Source of the DNA: JANWKA01 sp035533815
Lineage (GTDB): Bacteria; Bacteroidota; Bacteroidia; Chitinophagales; Chitinophagaceae
Reading direction: 5' to 3'
Assembly (NCBI GenBank): GCA_035533815.1
Contig: DATLTB010000108.1
Span: 1 to 29,688 of the forward strand
DNA length: 29,688 nucleotides
This document shows, one piece after another, positions 16,177 through 24,625 of this stretch; position 1 is the first letter of the stretch, and every line of letters begins with the position of its first letter. The notes below the pieces were generated by a model. It was not told the DNA's origin, did not search any database, and saw only the letters and a list, made by a program, of their open reading frames with translations. The translations under genes were made by a program, and so were the position numbers.

Positions 16177-16440
16177 TCAAAAATTCGAAATGATGCGTTT
16201 CTTCAAATCATCGTTCTCGATAAACGTAATTTTTTTATCATTTTGGTCGTTGAAATGCCGGAAAAGGACCTCATCCAGCCATTTACTTTGCTGCTTATAG
16301 ATTCTGCATACATCGCACATGCTGGTGTGCATAAAAAGCAATAATCTTTCCTTCCAGGATAAATCCATCAAAAGTCTTTTCTCCATTAATTCCGTGGCTT
16401 TTTTACAGGATAAAATCCACCGATTCATGAATTTTCTCAT
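16177..16440 (-). CDS. Zinc-type anti-sigma factor
   Basis: The 87-residue protein has the ZAS arrangement: Cys12 and then His38-x3-Cys42-x2-Cys45 (HTSMCDVC). This is the zinc-binding anti-sigma motif of small cytoplasmic regulators. It has no membrane segment, so it is probably a soluble, redox- or metal-responsive anti-sigma factor. It starts three bases after the ECF sigma gene and is almost certainly co-expressed with it. Its partner is inferred to be that sigma factor. Confidence 0.78.
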   Translation of the reverse strand: MRKFMNRWILSCKKATELMEKRLLMDLSWKERLLLFMHTSMCDVCRIYKQQSKWLDEVLFRHFNDQNDKKITFIENDDLKKRIISNF

Positions 16441-16443
16441 TAT

Positions 16444-17043
16444 TCAGGATTTAAACCAGTTAATTTCCAGGCATTTCCTCAATTGAAGTTTTGCCCTGTG
16501 TAATATCTGCCAGAAATTAGTTGGTGAAAGATCCAATTCCTGACATATAATCTCCCCTTTTTTCTCTTCTAAGTACTTTAATTGTAATGCAGAACACCAG
16601 TTAGCCGGAAGTTTCCCCATACAATGCAGTAAAACCCGGTTAAATTCATCATTGTCCAAATATTCTTCAGCCCCTAAAGGCCAGTCAAATGGTCTTTGAT
16701 CTTCTCTCCATTGTCCAATACTATCAAAAAAAACATCATTAGACACATCTTTCCAACTTTCACTTTGTTTTCGTTCCGCTATGGTAGGATTGCAATAATG
16801 ATTACGATGATAATCGCTTATCTTGTTATTCAAAATGGCAAAAAGCCAGGTTTTTGAGTTGCTTTCCCCCTTGAATTTTCCAAAATTCTGAAAAGCGGCC
16901 ATAAATGTTTCCTGTACCAGGTCTTCTGCAGTCTCCTTGCTGGACGTTTTAAATAATGCCCAACTGTACAGGTTATCTGCATACAATGACACCCAAGTTG
17001 TAAGGGTGGCTGTTGGATTTGATTTATCCGTTTCACTTATCAC
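16444..17043 (-). CDS. ECF RNA polymerase sigma factor
   Basis: This 199-residue sigma-70 family protein has region 2 (about residues 15-80, with DLVQETFMAAFQNF and KTWLFAILNNKISDYHR) and region 4 (about 130-195, with LPANWCSALQLKYLEEKKGEIICQELDLSPTNFWQILHRAKLQLRKCL split across the helix-turn-helix). The start is GTG, with a stop codon two codons upstream in frame, and there is no later ATG before region 2. A -7-like TACCTTTG lies only four bases upstream. The next gene encodes its likely anti-sigma factor. The target genes are unknown; the thioredoxin-like and membrane protein genes next to it are candidates. Confidence 0.9.
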   Translation of the reverse strand: MISETDKSNPTATLTTWVSLYADNLYSWALFKTSSKETAEDLVQETFMAAFQNFGKFKGESNSKTWLFAILNNKISDYHRNHYCNPTIAERKQSESWKDVSNDVFFDSIGQWREDQRPFDWPLGAEEYLDNDEFNRVLLHCMGKLPANWCSALQLKYLEEKKGEIICQELDLSPTNFWQILHRAKLQLRKCLEINWFKS

Positions 17044-17047
17044 CAGT

Positions 17048-17055
17048 CAAAGGTA
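17048..17055 (-). promoter_or_regulatory. Candidate -7 element at the ECF sigma gene start
   Basis: The minus strand reads TACCTTTG, matching TAnnTTTG. It ends four bases before the GTG start, which would make the transcript leaderless or nearly so. No TTTG lies at the expected -33 distance, so confidence is limited. Confidence 0.35.
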
Positions 17056-17252
17056 AAGAATGTGAAAAGAAAGATTGTTAAATACCGCTTTAAAAGAATA
17101 AAAAGTAACTCCTTAACTACAAAGCCGTTGTAGGCAAATTAAAAGAGTGATTCAATTACCGGTTCTTCAATAAGGGAATCCAAATATTTATCCTTGGTGC
17201 TTGTCAGTTGATTTTATAAATGATACATTGATCAGACTGAATTGGCTACCCT

Positions 17253-18047
17253 TCAGATCTGGGAGAAATCCAGCGGCCTCAGAAAAAGGATGACCGCCTT
17301 GATGACATTATGCTGGTATTTTTTCATAGCAAATAATCTTTTTGAAACCGGATCATTGCTGAATGCCTTCCAGTGGGCATCCCGGTCAGCCATGCTTTCA
17401 AAAGTTGTCATATACATCAGGTTCGGGGTACGGGTGCCGCTGAGTGCTTCGGCATAAAATACGGCATGGAAATGAAGCCGGTGAAAAATGCCGATCTCGC
17501 CGCCAGCATTGAACATCTCGACTTTATTCCGATTAAAATTCTCCCCTGAGCTTTCATAGCTTCGCAACTCATAAACCCGATCCATTTTGGGTGCCTGAAT
17601 GTCGGGGACACGGATTGCCGGCATTCCGGGAAAGGCCCTGAGCAGGATGACCTCAATACGGTGATATGCCGGATTATTATAGGGTGCCTCCAGGTAGGTA
17701 CTCCCCGAAGCCAGGTATTTTTTGTCCTTAAACAATTTACCGGACAAAGATTCGAATTCCCGGAATGAATGAAACGGAACCAGCACATACAGGCGGAGTC
17801 CGGTATCTTGTGCACTGTCGGGTTCAAATACCCCCACCGGCCCAACCCCGAGGCGATGAAGGGCCGGTAACCAGGCATGCTGCAGATAATCTTCCACCAG
17901 CTTTTGCTGATTTAAATTATCCAGGTGATATATCTCCAGTTCGTACAACATCCTTTGTCTGTCTTGTGCACCAAGGGGGGTAATCTCCAGGGTGGATAGC
18001 ATAGCAGCCATGGCCAAGCAAAAGATCAGGGCATGAATTTTTATCAT
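17253..18047 (-). CDS. Secreted NIPSNAP family protein
   Basis: The 264-residue product has a signal peptide (residues 1-27) and two tandem ferredoxin-like halves typical of NIPSNAP proteins. The first starts at MLYELEIYHLDN and the second at RVYELRSYESSGEN, with a late tryptophan motif (SMADRDAHWKAFSNDP). NIPSNAP proteins have no firmly established biochemical role. Exported forms are frequent in Bacteroidota. The gene follows aroC by 102 bases on the same strand. No obvious terminator is visible between them, so read-through from the aromatic operon is possible. Confidence 0.85.
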   Translation of the reverse strand: MIKIHALIFCLAMAAMLSTLEITPLGAQDRQRMLYELEIYHLDNLNQQKLVEDYLQHAWLPALHRLGVGPVGVFEPDSAQDTGLRLYVLVPFHSFREFESLSGKLFKDKKYLASGSTYLEAPYNNPAYHRIEVILLRAFPGMPAIRVPDIQAPKMDRVYELRSYESSGENFNRNKVEMFNAGGEIGIFHRLHFHAVFYAEALSGTRTPNLMYMTTFESMADRDAHWKAFSNDPVSKRLFAMKKYQHNVIKAVILFLRPLDFSQI

Positions 18048-18149
18048 TTGATTGATTATTTTATTTGTTCCATGGAAATACGGGTTATTTTCTTCTCTTT
18101 ATCATATGCCGTTGGCTTTTAATCATTCCACCTGGACTATGAACGTGCT

Positions 18150-19181
18150 TCAGGTCCTGTATACCCTGGGACGTTGCTGTTCCAGCATAAGCAGATCAAC
18201 CAGGGTCATCGCAGTTACCGCCTCAAGCACTACAGGCACCCGAAGGGCAATACAGAGATCATGCCTCCCCTTGACACTGAAGGGTTCCACATTTCCTGAG
18301 TTCAGGTTCAAGGTATGCTGCTCCTTCGGAGTGGAGGAAGTGGGCTTGACCACCACGCGGAAAACCAGCTGGTTCCCATTTGTGATGCCTCCGACAATGC
18401 CTCCCGCATGATTGGTGGCCGTTCTACCCGAATTATCAATCAGGGGGTCATTATGTGCAGACCCGAACATCCTGGCTGCCCGGAAACCTGCCCCAAACTC
18501 AATGCCCTTGACAGCCGGGATAGCAAACGCGGCATGGGCCAGCAGGGATTCTACAGAATCAAAAAAAGGCTCCCCAAGTCCTGGCAATATCCCATCCACC
18601 CGGCATTCCACAATCCCGCCCACAGAATCCTTGGCTTCGATCGCCTTTTGAATGCCCAGGTCGATATCCGTTTCACCCCCAACTTCAGTCAGATCGGCCC
18701 TTACCGTCACTGGGCCTGATACTTCGGCTGATTGATGAAATGGAGGAGTCTGCAGTATCTTTTTGGCAATCACCCCTGCCGCAACCAGGCACACGGTCAG
18801 CCGCCCACTGAAATGACCCCCTCCACGGTAATCTTCAAACCCCCCGAATTTCTTTTTAGCCACAAAATCAGCATGACCGGGTCTGGGGACGGATCGTATC
18901 TTTTCATAATCTGCTGACCGGGTATTATTATTTTCGAAAAGGATCAGGATGGGCGCCCCTGTTGTGGTATCCTGAAATACCCCGGACCGGATCAAGGGCA
19001 GGTCATCCTCTTTCCGTGGAGTCGTCCCCTTGGCACCCGGCTTCCTGCGTTCCAGGTCAGCCAGAAAGTCCCCGGTCTGCAGGGGGATGCCGGCAGGACA
19101 ACCATCAAGGCAAAATCCCACACTTTGTCCATGAGACTCCCCAAGGATATGTATCCGGAAAACCCGGCCAAAACTGTTCAT
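18150..19181 (-). CDS. aroC: Chorismate synthase
   Basis: The 343-residue enzyme makes chorismate from EPSP using reduced FMN. It begins with the family motif FRIHILGESHGQSVGF and has RPGHADFVAKKKFGG, GGGHFSGRLT and the later SSTPKEQHTLNL and GRHDLCIALRVPV. The GGGHFSGRLT stretch replaces the GGGRSSARET found in proteobacterial enzymes; I recall this variant from short AroC forms of Bacteroidota and Firmicutes. It is the last biosynthetic gene of the aromatic operon, 25 bases after aroA. Confidence 0.95.
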   Translation of the reverse strand: MNSFGRVFRIHILGESHGQSVGFCLDGCPAGIPLQTGDFLADLERRKPGAKGTTPRKEDDLPLIRSGVFQDTTTGAPILILFENNNTRSADYEKIRSVPRPGHADFVAKKKFGGFEDYRGGGHFSGRLTVCLVAAGVIAKKILQTPPFHQSAEVSGPVTVRADLTEVGGETDIDLGIQKAIEAKDSVGGIVECRVDGILPGLGEPFFDSVESLLAHAAFAIPAVKGIEFGAGFRAARMFGSAHNDPLIDNSGRTATNHAGGIVGGITNGNQLVFRVVVKPTSSTPKEQHTLNLNSGNVEPFSVKGRHDLCIALRVPVVLEAVTAMTLVDLLMLEQQRPRVYRT

Positions 19182-19206
19182 ATTGAACCTGTTAATTACT
19201 GATCAA

Positions 19207-20457
19207 TCACTGCATGTTCACCCCTGCGGACCTGAGATGGTCCCAGAATTCCGGATAGGATTTGTTTACCGCCTCAGCGCCATCAATGACCACTGGTCCT
19301 CCGGCGGTCAGTCCCGCCACAGCGCAGGCCATAGCAATCCGGTGATCCTGATGGGAATCCACCCGGGCCCCCCTGATCTTTCCTCCTGTAACCCTCATCT
19401 GATCTCCGACCAAGGCAATACCGATCCCTAAAGTAGCAAATTCCTGCTGTAAGGTTTTACCCCGGTCACTTTCCTTATGGGCCAGCCGGCTTACTCCGGA
19501 AATGGTACTGGTTCCCTGGCAATGGGCTGCCAGGGCAACCAACGGAGGGAAAAGATCGGGGCAATCGGTGGCATCAAAGTCAAATGCCCGTAAATCACCG
19601 GTGGATACGGAAAGGGCTTGCTGCCCGACCCGGACATTGGCCCTACAGTTTTCCAGGGCCTGCAAAATAGCTTTATCCGACTGGGCGGAATCCGTGCGCA
19701 GTCCGCTGACGGAGATATGGCCGGATACCGCTCCGGCAACCAGGAGAAAGGCTGCCCCGCTCCAGTCCCCTTCCACGGTATAATCAGTGGGCACATAACG
19801 TTGTTTTTTTTCAAACACGAAATGCTGGAAATGGTCATTTACTACCTTCACGCCAAAAATGGCCATCAGTTCCAGGGTAAGGCCGATATAAGGTTTACTT
19901 TTAAGATTCCTGACCCGGACTTCAGCCTGATCCGCAACCGCGCCGAAAGCCATCAGCAGGCCAGTCAGGAATTGGGAGCTTAAGGAACCATCCACTTCAA
20001 TATTCCCCGCTCGAAGGGGCCCCTTGATCCGGATTGGCAGTCTACCCCCCGTAGTCTGGCAGGAAACCCCGAGGGCTGGTAGCATCTTTTCAAAAAAATG
20101 CATCGGCCGCAGGGCCAGGCTCCCCTGGCCGGTGATGACCAGGGGCCGGGCACAAATTGCGGCCAGGGGGGTAAACATGCGAATGCTCAGTCCGGACTCC
20201 CCGCAATTGATCTCAGAAATCTGGGGATCCACCCCGTTGCCGGTTATTTCAATGCGATCCTCAAACTGACGGATCAAGGCTCCAAGTCTTCCGGCCACTT
20301 GCAGGGCTGCCAGCCCATCCTGGCTTTGACCAGGATTGCGGATTATGCTTTTCCCCCTGGCCAGCATCGACAGGGCTACCGCCCGCTGCATCGCGCTTTT
20401 AGAAGGATTGGCACGCAACTCTCCCGTTATGGCAGAAGGAATGATGGTTTTAATCAT
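19207..20457 (-). CDS. aroA: 3-phosphoshikimate 1-carboxyvinyltransferase (EPSP synthase)
   Basis: The 416-residue protein shows the EPSP synthase fold motifs: NPSKSAMQRA (17-26, equivalent to the usual PGSKSxxNRA), NCGESGLSIRMF (84-95), GSLSSQFLTGLLMA, DSAQSDKAI, DATDCPDLFPPLVALAA, AHKESDRG, DSHQDHRIAMACAVAG and NKSYPEFWDHL. It transfers enolpyruvate from PEP to shikimate 3-phosphate. The loop that carries Gly96, Thr97 and Pro101 in E. coli reads Gly89, Leu90 and Met94 here, a departure from the glyphosate-sensitive type. It starts 13 bases after aroB. Confidence 0.93.
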   Translation of the reverse strand: MIKTIIPSAITGELRANPSKSAMQRAVALSMLARGKSIIRNPGQSQDGLAALQVAGRLGALIRQFEDRIEITGNGVDPQISEINCGESGLSIRMFTPLAAICARPLVITGQGSLALRPMHFFEKMLPALGVSCQTTGGRLPIRIKGPLRAGNIEVDGSLSSQFLTGLLMAFGAVADQAEVRVRNLKSKPYIGLTLELMAIFGVKVVNDHFQHFVFEKKQRYVPTDYTVEGDWSGAAFLLVAGAVSGHISVSGLRTDSAQSDKAILQALENCRANVRVGQQALSVSTGDLRAFDFDATDCPDLFPPLVALAAHCQGTSTISGVSRLAHKESDRGKTLQQEFATLGIGIALVGDQMRVTGGKIRGARVDSHQDHRIAMACAVAGLTAGGPVVIDGAEAVNKSYPEFWDHLRSAGVNMQ

Positions 20458-20470
20458 GGTTTTTATTTGG

Positions 20471-21490
20471 TCAGAGACTGATTAAAAGTTCCTCCAGTTG
20501 TCCTAGCGGGAGGGGCATGGTCTGCGCCGATCCAATCCTGTTTAACAACACCAAATGGATCATGGACCCTTCCCTTTTCTTGTCCATATTAAAATAATGA
20601 AACAACGCTTTTTTATCAAAATCCAGCTTTACAGGTAATTCATAATGCTCCAACAGCCGGATCAAACGCCCGGTGGAGGATTCCGGAAAGCCCGTCAGCC
20701 GTTCGGAAAGCCTGGCCGCAGCGACCATGCCAATGGCCACCGCCTGACCATGTGGAATCCCCTTCCCCTTTTCCACCGCATGTCCCACCGTATGTCCAAA
20801 ATTCAACCAGCGTCTTTTCCCGGTTTCAAACTCGTCTTCCCCGACAATCTCAGACTTATGGAGGACTGAACGTTCCACCAGGACCGGGACAATGGATTTA
20901 TCTTCCGGAGTGAGGGCATGCGCTTCCAGCAGGTCAAATAAATCCGGGTCGAGGATGCAGGCATATTTGATGATCTCCGCATAACCATTTCCCCATTCGC
21001 TTTGGGGTAAGGTCCGCAGCAGGTCGAAATCAATCAGGATGAACTTCGGCTGCCGGATGGTGCCAAGGACATTTTTATAGGAGCTGTAATTGATCCCATT
21101 CTTACCCCCAATGGAGGCATCCACCTGGGCCAGTAATGTGGTGGGGACAAAAGCAAAGGATACTCCCCTCAGGTAAACTGCTGCTGCAAAACCAGCCAGG
21201 TCGGTGATTACACCGCCTCCAACACCCAGGATCAGGGTACTTCGGTCCGCCTGCAGGCGGATCAGTTCATCGATCACTGTCTCCAGGCCAGTCAGGCTTT
21301 TTTGGGCTTCTCCGGAAGGAATCAGGATCTTCTTCCAGTTTTCCAGCAGGTGCCCATGGTATTGCATGAACCTGTCATCGGCGATGATGACGGTCCGGCT
21401 TGGATCGGCATACTTGAACAGCCGGGAAAGTGATTCTCCCAGGTGATAATCCGTAGTTCCTTCGGAAAATTTCCCGGTTATTGTTTTCAT
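20471..21490 (-). CDS. aroB: 3-dehydroquinate synthase
   Basis: This is a 339-residue enzyme that cyclises DAHP to 3-dehydroquinate using NAD and a divalent metal. The NAD-binding GVGGGVITDLAGFAAAVYLRG (about 89-109), PTTLLAQVDASIGGKNGIN, the metal ligands in GNGYAEIIKYA and NFGHTVGHAVE, and HGQAVAIGM are all present. The length is slightly below that of the E. coli enzyme. It starts 16 bases after the DAHP synthase-chorismate mutase gene. Confidence 0.95.
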   Translation of the reverse strand: MKTITGKFSEGTTDYHLGESLSRLFKYADPSRTVIIADDRFMQYHGHLLENWKKILIPSGEAQKSLTGLETVIDELIRLQADRSTLILGVGGGVITDLAGFAAAVYLRGVSFAFVPTTLLAQVDASIGGKNGINYSSYKNVLGTIRQPKFILIDFDLLRTLPQSEWGNGYAEIIKYACILDPDLFDLLEAHALTPEDKSIVPVLVERSVLHKSEIVGEDEFETGKRRWLNFGHTVGHAVEKGKGIPHGQAVAIGMVAAARLSERLTGFPESSTGRLIRLLEHYELPVKLDFDKKALFHYFNMDKKREGSMIHLVLLNRIGSAQTMPLPLGQLEELLISL

Positions 21491-21506
21491 GCTTTTGGAC
21501 TTTGGA

Positions 21507-22595
21507 TCAGCTGTTCATTACTTTATTTTGCCGGTTGATGGATTCCAGGTGGACCGCATCAAAATACTTCAGGATAAAATCCTTGCTCAATCCCAGTTTC
21601 TCTCCGTTCTTGATCGCTTTTATCAGGATATCATTCCACCGGTTGGTCTGCAGGATGGTGATGTTATTTTCCTTTTTATATTTACCGATTTCTTCGGCTA
21701 CCTTCATCCGGTTCCCCAGGAGCTGAAGCAATTCATCATCGATATGATTGATTTGTTCCCTCAGCCTGGAAAGGACAGTCAGGAATTCTTCCTGGTCCGT
21801 GGTCTCATGCCTCCAGATGATCTTGTTCAGCAGGTCTGCCAGCTGTTCGGGAGTGATCTGCTGCTTGGCATCACTCCAGGCCTTGTCCGGATCAATATGG
21901 GTTTCCAGCATGAGCCCGTCATATCCCAAATCAATGGCCTTCTGGGAAATTTCCTGCAGGATATCCCTTCTCCCGCAGATATGGCTGGGATCGCATAGCA
22001 TGGGGATTTCAGGCATTCGCCTCCGTAATTCTATGGGCAGGTGCCACATGGGGGCATTACGGAACTCGGTATTCCCGTAATTGGAAAACCCCCGGTGAAT
22101 CAGGCCAATATGTTTGATGCCCGCCTTGCGGATGCGCTCCACTGCCCCGATCCAAAGTTCCAAATCAGGATTAATCGGGTTTTTAATCCAGACAGTCGTA
22201 TCCACGCCACGGAGGGCATTGGCCAGTTCCTGTACGGAAAATGGGTTGACCGTGGTCCGGGCGCCGATCCACAGGATATCTATCCCGAAGTGGAGGGCGT
22301 CTTCTACATGCTTGGTGGTGGCCACTTCCACGGTGGTCAGCAGACCGGTCAACGCTTTGGCTTTCATCATCCAGGTCAGGCCAATGGTGCCTACCCCTTC
22401 AAAGGAACCTGGCTTGGTCCGGGGTTTCCAGATCCCTGCCCGCAACACATCCACCTTTCCGGTGGCGGCCAGCCTGGTGCAGGTGGAAATCACCTGTTCT
22501 TCCGTTTCAGCGCTGCAGGGGCCGGATACGATGATCGGCTGCTTTGCGGCCAGTTTTTCTGCCAGGGCCGGCTGGCTAAGCGTGTTTTCCATCAT
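21507..22595 (-). CDS. Bifunctional DAHP synthase / chorismate mutase
   Basis: The 362-residue protein joins a type I-beta DAHP synthase (about 1-260; PIIVSGPCSAETEEQV, LRAGIWKPRTKPGSFEG, IHRGFSNYG, PMLCDPSHICG, MLETHIDPDKAWSDA) to a C-terminal AroQ-type chorismate mutase (about 271-362; LREQINHIDDELLQLLGNRMKVAEEIGKYK split across the helix). The same order is known in Prevotella, where prephenate binding to the mutase domain inhibits the synthase. It therefore catalyses the first step of the shikimate route and the first step of the Phe/Tyr branch. Its ATG overlaps the tyrA stop by four bases, so translational coupling is likely. Confidence 0.94.
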   Translation of the reverse strand: MMENTLSQPALAEKLAAKQPIIVSGPCSAETEEQVISTCTRLAATGKVDVLRAGIWKPRTKPGSFEGVGTIGLTWMMKAKALTGLLTTVEVATTKHVEDALHFGIDILWIGARTTVNPFSVQELANALRGVDTTVWIKNPINPDLELWIGAVERIRKAGIKHIGLIHRGFSNYGNTEFRNAPMWHLPIELRRRMPEIPMLCDPSHICGRRDILQEISQKAIDLGYDGLMLETHIDPDKAWSDAKQQITPEQLADLLNKIIWRHETTDQEEFLTVLSRLREQINHIDDELLQLLGNRMKVAEEIGKYKKENNITILQTNRWNDILIKAIKNGEKLGLSKDFILKYFDAVHLESINRQNKVMNS

Positions 22596-23434
22596 TTGAT
22601 GATTTTACGGATTTTATTGGATTGTTCGATCAGGGCGTAAAATTGTTCAAAATCATCCTGCTCCATCAGGGACTTCATGCGGTTGAGCTGCCGGATATGT
22701 TCTTCCAGCACATCGAGCACATTGTGTTTATTTTGCCGGAAAATAGGCACCCACATGTCCGGGGAGCTTTTGGCCAGCCTGACCGTGGATTCAAAACCCC
22801 CGCTGGCCAGTTCAAATATCCGTTGTTCCTCTTTCTCTTTTTCCAGCACTGTCAGGGCCAGGGCAAAGGAGGTGATATGCGCAATATGGGATACGTATGC
22901 GGTATGCAGGTCATGTTCCTGGGTTTCCAGGTATACCCGGCGCATGTCCAGCCGGTCGGCAATCCCTTCCAGGAGCAACACAGCTTCCGGTTCGCTTTTC
23001 CCCACATCACAAAAGACAAGGGTCTTGCCGGTAAACAGGTCATGGACCGCAGCTTCGGGTCCGCTGTATTCCGTTCCTGCCATCGGATGTAAGGAAACAT
23101 AGCGGGAGCGCATTGGATGGCCGTCCACAGCAGCGGCAATATTCGCCTTGACTGAACCCATATCGGCAATTACCTGCCTGGTCCCCGTCAGGTCCAGTAC
23201 CCGGGGCAATAATTCCACCAGCACATCTACCGGCACAGCCAGGATTACCAGCTGGGAGCGATACATGGCATTTTCCAGGGTGCTGATTTCATCCACCAAT
23301 CCCAGTTCAAGCGCTTTGGCCCCATTATCTGCGTTCCGGTCCACCCCAATGATCCGTTCAGCAATGCCTTTCTCTTTCAGGCTAAGCGCCAGGGAACCCC
23401 CGATCAATCCAATACCGATAATCGTTACTGTCAT
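22592..23434 (-). CDS. tyrA: Prephenate dehydrogenase
   Basis: The 280-residue protein has the Rossmann motif IIGIGLIGGSLA (5-16), ILAVPVDVLVELLP, the prephenate-binding histidine in YVSLHPMAGTEYSGPEAA, and DLHTAYVSHIAHITSFALA. It oxidatively decarboxylates prephenate to 4-hydroxyphenylpyruvate. The protein ends after the helical dimer domain, with no ACT domain, so direct tyrosine feedback is not obvious. It overlaps both neighbours by four bases (ATGA), the tightest coupling in the operon. Confidence 0.93.
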   Translation of the reverse strand: MTVTIIGIGLIGGSLALSLKEKGIAERIIGVDRNADNGAKALELGLVDEISTLENAMYRSQLVILAVPVDVLVELLPRVLDLTGTRQVIADMGSVKANIAAAVDGHPMRSRYVSLHPMAGTEYSGPEAAVHDLFTGKTLVFCDVGKSEPEAVLLLEGIADRLDMRRVYLETQEHDLHTAYVSHIAHITSFALALTVLEKEKEEQRIFELASGGFESTVRLAKSSPDMWVPIFRQNKHNVLDVLEEHIRQLNRMKSLMEQDDFEQFYALIEQSNKIRKIIK

Positions 23435-24612
23435 TTTGCGGATCCTTTATTTTTCAGTGCGGCCAATCGCTGCATGCTTTCTTCCAGGATGGCTGATTCC
23501 CGGCAAAGGCTGACCCTGATATAGGAGTTGCCCTGGCTGCCAAAAATTCCGCCAGGTGTAACAAATACCCCTGCGCCATACAGCAAATGGTCACTAAAGG
23601 CAAAACCATCGGCATAATCTCCTGGTATCCTGGCCCAGACAAATAGACCTGATTGCGCTGGATCATACCGGCAACCTGTGAAGTCCAGTAATTCAAATAC
23701 CAGTGTCCTTCTTTGCCGGTAAGTCAGGTTCAGTTCATCAAACCAGTCCATTCCCAGGCCCAGGGCAACTGTGGCTGCCAACTGCACAGGCAGGAACATG
23801 CCGGAATCCATATTGCTCTTGAAGCGAAGTACATCCTGGACCAGCGGCGCTGAACCAGCCAGCATCCCCACCCGCCATCCGGCCATGTTGTGGGATTTAC
23901 TGAGCGAATTGAGCTCAAGGGCTACCTCCAGGGCTCCCGGAACTGCCAGCAGGCTTAAAGGACGATCCTGGAGGATAAAGCTATACGGGTTATCATGGCA
24001 AAGGAGGATCTGGTGCCTGCGGGCAAAATCCACCAGCCGGGTAAAAACGGGTATCCCCGCACTAGCCCCGGTAGGCATGTGCGGATAGTTTATCCACATC
24101 AGTTTCACCCGGGACAGATCCGTACTTTCCAGTTTTTCCAGGTCGGGGAGCCAATGCAAGGCAGGATCCAGCACATATTCCCTGCATGTCGCCCCGGTCA
24201 GCTGGGCTGCAGCCCGGTAGGTGGGATAACCCGGGTTGGGGATCAGGACTTCATCCCCCTGATCCAAAAAGGTCATGTTCACATGAAGGATCCCTTCCTT
24301 GGATCCCATCAGGGGGAGGATTTCAGTATCCGGTTCCAGATCTACTCCGTAGTATTTATGATAGAAACCGGCAAATGCCGCCCTGAGGGCCGGAATGCCC
24401 CGGTACCCCTGGTAGCCATGGCTGGAAGGCAGGGCAGCTGTCTTAGCCAACTCGCTGATCACCAGCGGATGAGGGGGCATGTCCGGGTTGCCTATTCCCA
24501 GATTAATCACTTTTTTCCCCCCCTTGTTGAGCTCATCAATTTCCCGGAGTTTACGGGAAAAATAATACTCCTCCGTATGTTTCAGTCTGCCAGCAACCTC
24601 CGTCATGACCAA
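23431..24612 (-). CDS. Class I/II PLP aminotransferase, probably for aromatic amino acids
   Basis: This is a 393-residue fold-type I aminotransferase. It has NLGIGNPDMPPHP near residue 37, a Gly-rich MGSKEGI cofactor motif, and the PLP-binding lysine in LNSLSKSHNMAGWRVG. The usual YPNNPTG reads YPHMPTGA here. The sequence belongs to the LL-diaminopimelate/aspartate aminotransferase-like group. Its position between pheA and tyrA suggests it transaminates phenylpyruvate and 4-hydroxyphenylpyruvate. Two ATGs (24612 and 24606) are possible and I use the first. It starts 13 bases after pheA and overlaps tyrA. Confidence 0.9.
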   Translation of the reverse strand: MVMTEVAGRLKHTEEYYFSRKLREIDELNKGGKKVINLGIGNPDMPPHPLVISELAKTAALPSSHGYQGYRGIPALRAAFAGFYHKYYGVDLEPDTEILPLMGSKEGILHVNMTFLDQGDEVLIPNPGYPTYRAAAQLTGATCREYVLDPALHWLPDLEKLESTDLSRVKLMWINYPHMPTGASAGIPVFTRLVDFARRHQILLCHDNPYSFILQDRPLSLLAVPGALEVALELNSLSKSHNMAGWRVGMLAGSAPLVQDVLRFKSNMDSGMFLPVQLAATVALGLGMDWFDELNLTYRQRRTLVFELLDFTGCRYDPAQSGLFVWARIPGDYADGFAFSDHLLYGAGVFVTPGGIFGSQGNSYIRVSLCRESAILEESMQRLAALKNKGSAK

Positions 24613-24625
24613 TGGTTTTAACTTT

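Noticed and set aside
17822..17838. GGGTTCAAATACCCCC resembling a tRNA T-arm
   Set aside because: It lies within the NIPSNAP coding sequence and no cloverleaf can be drawn around it.
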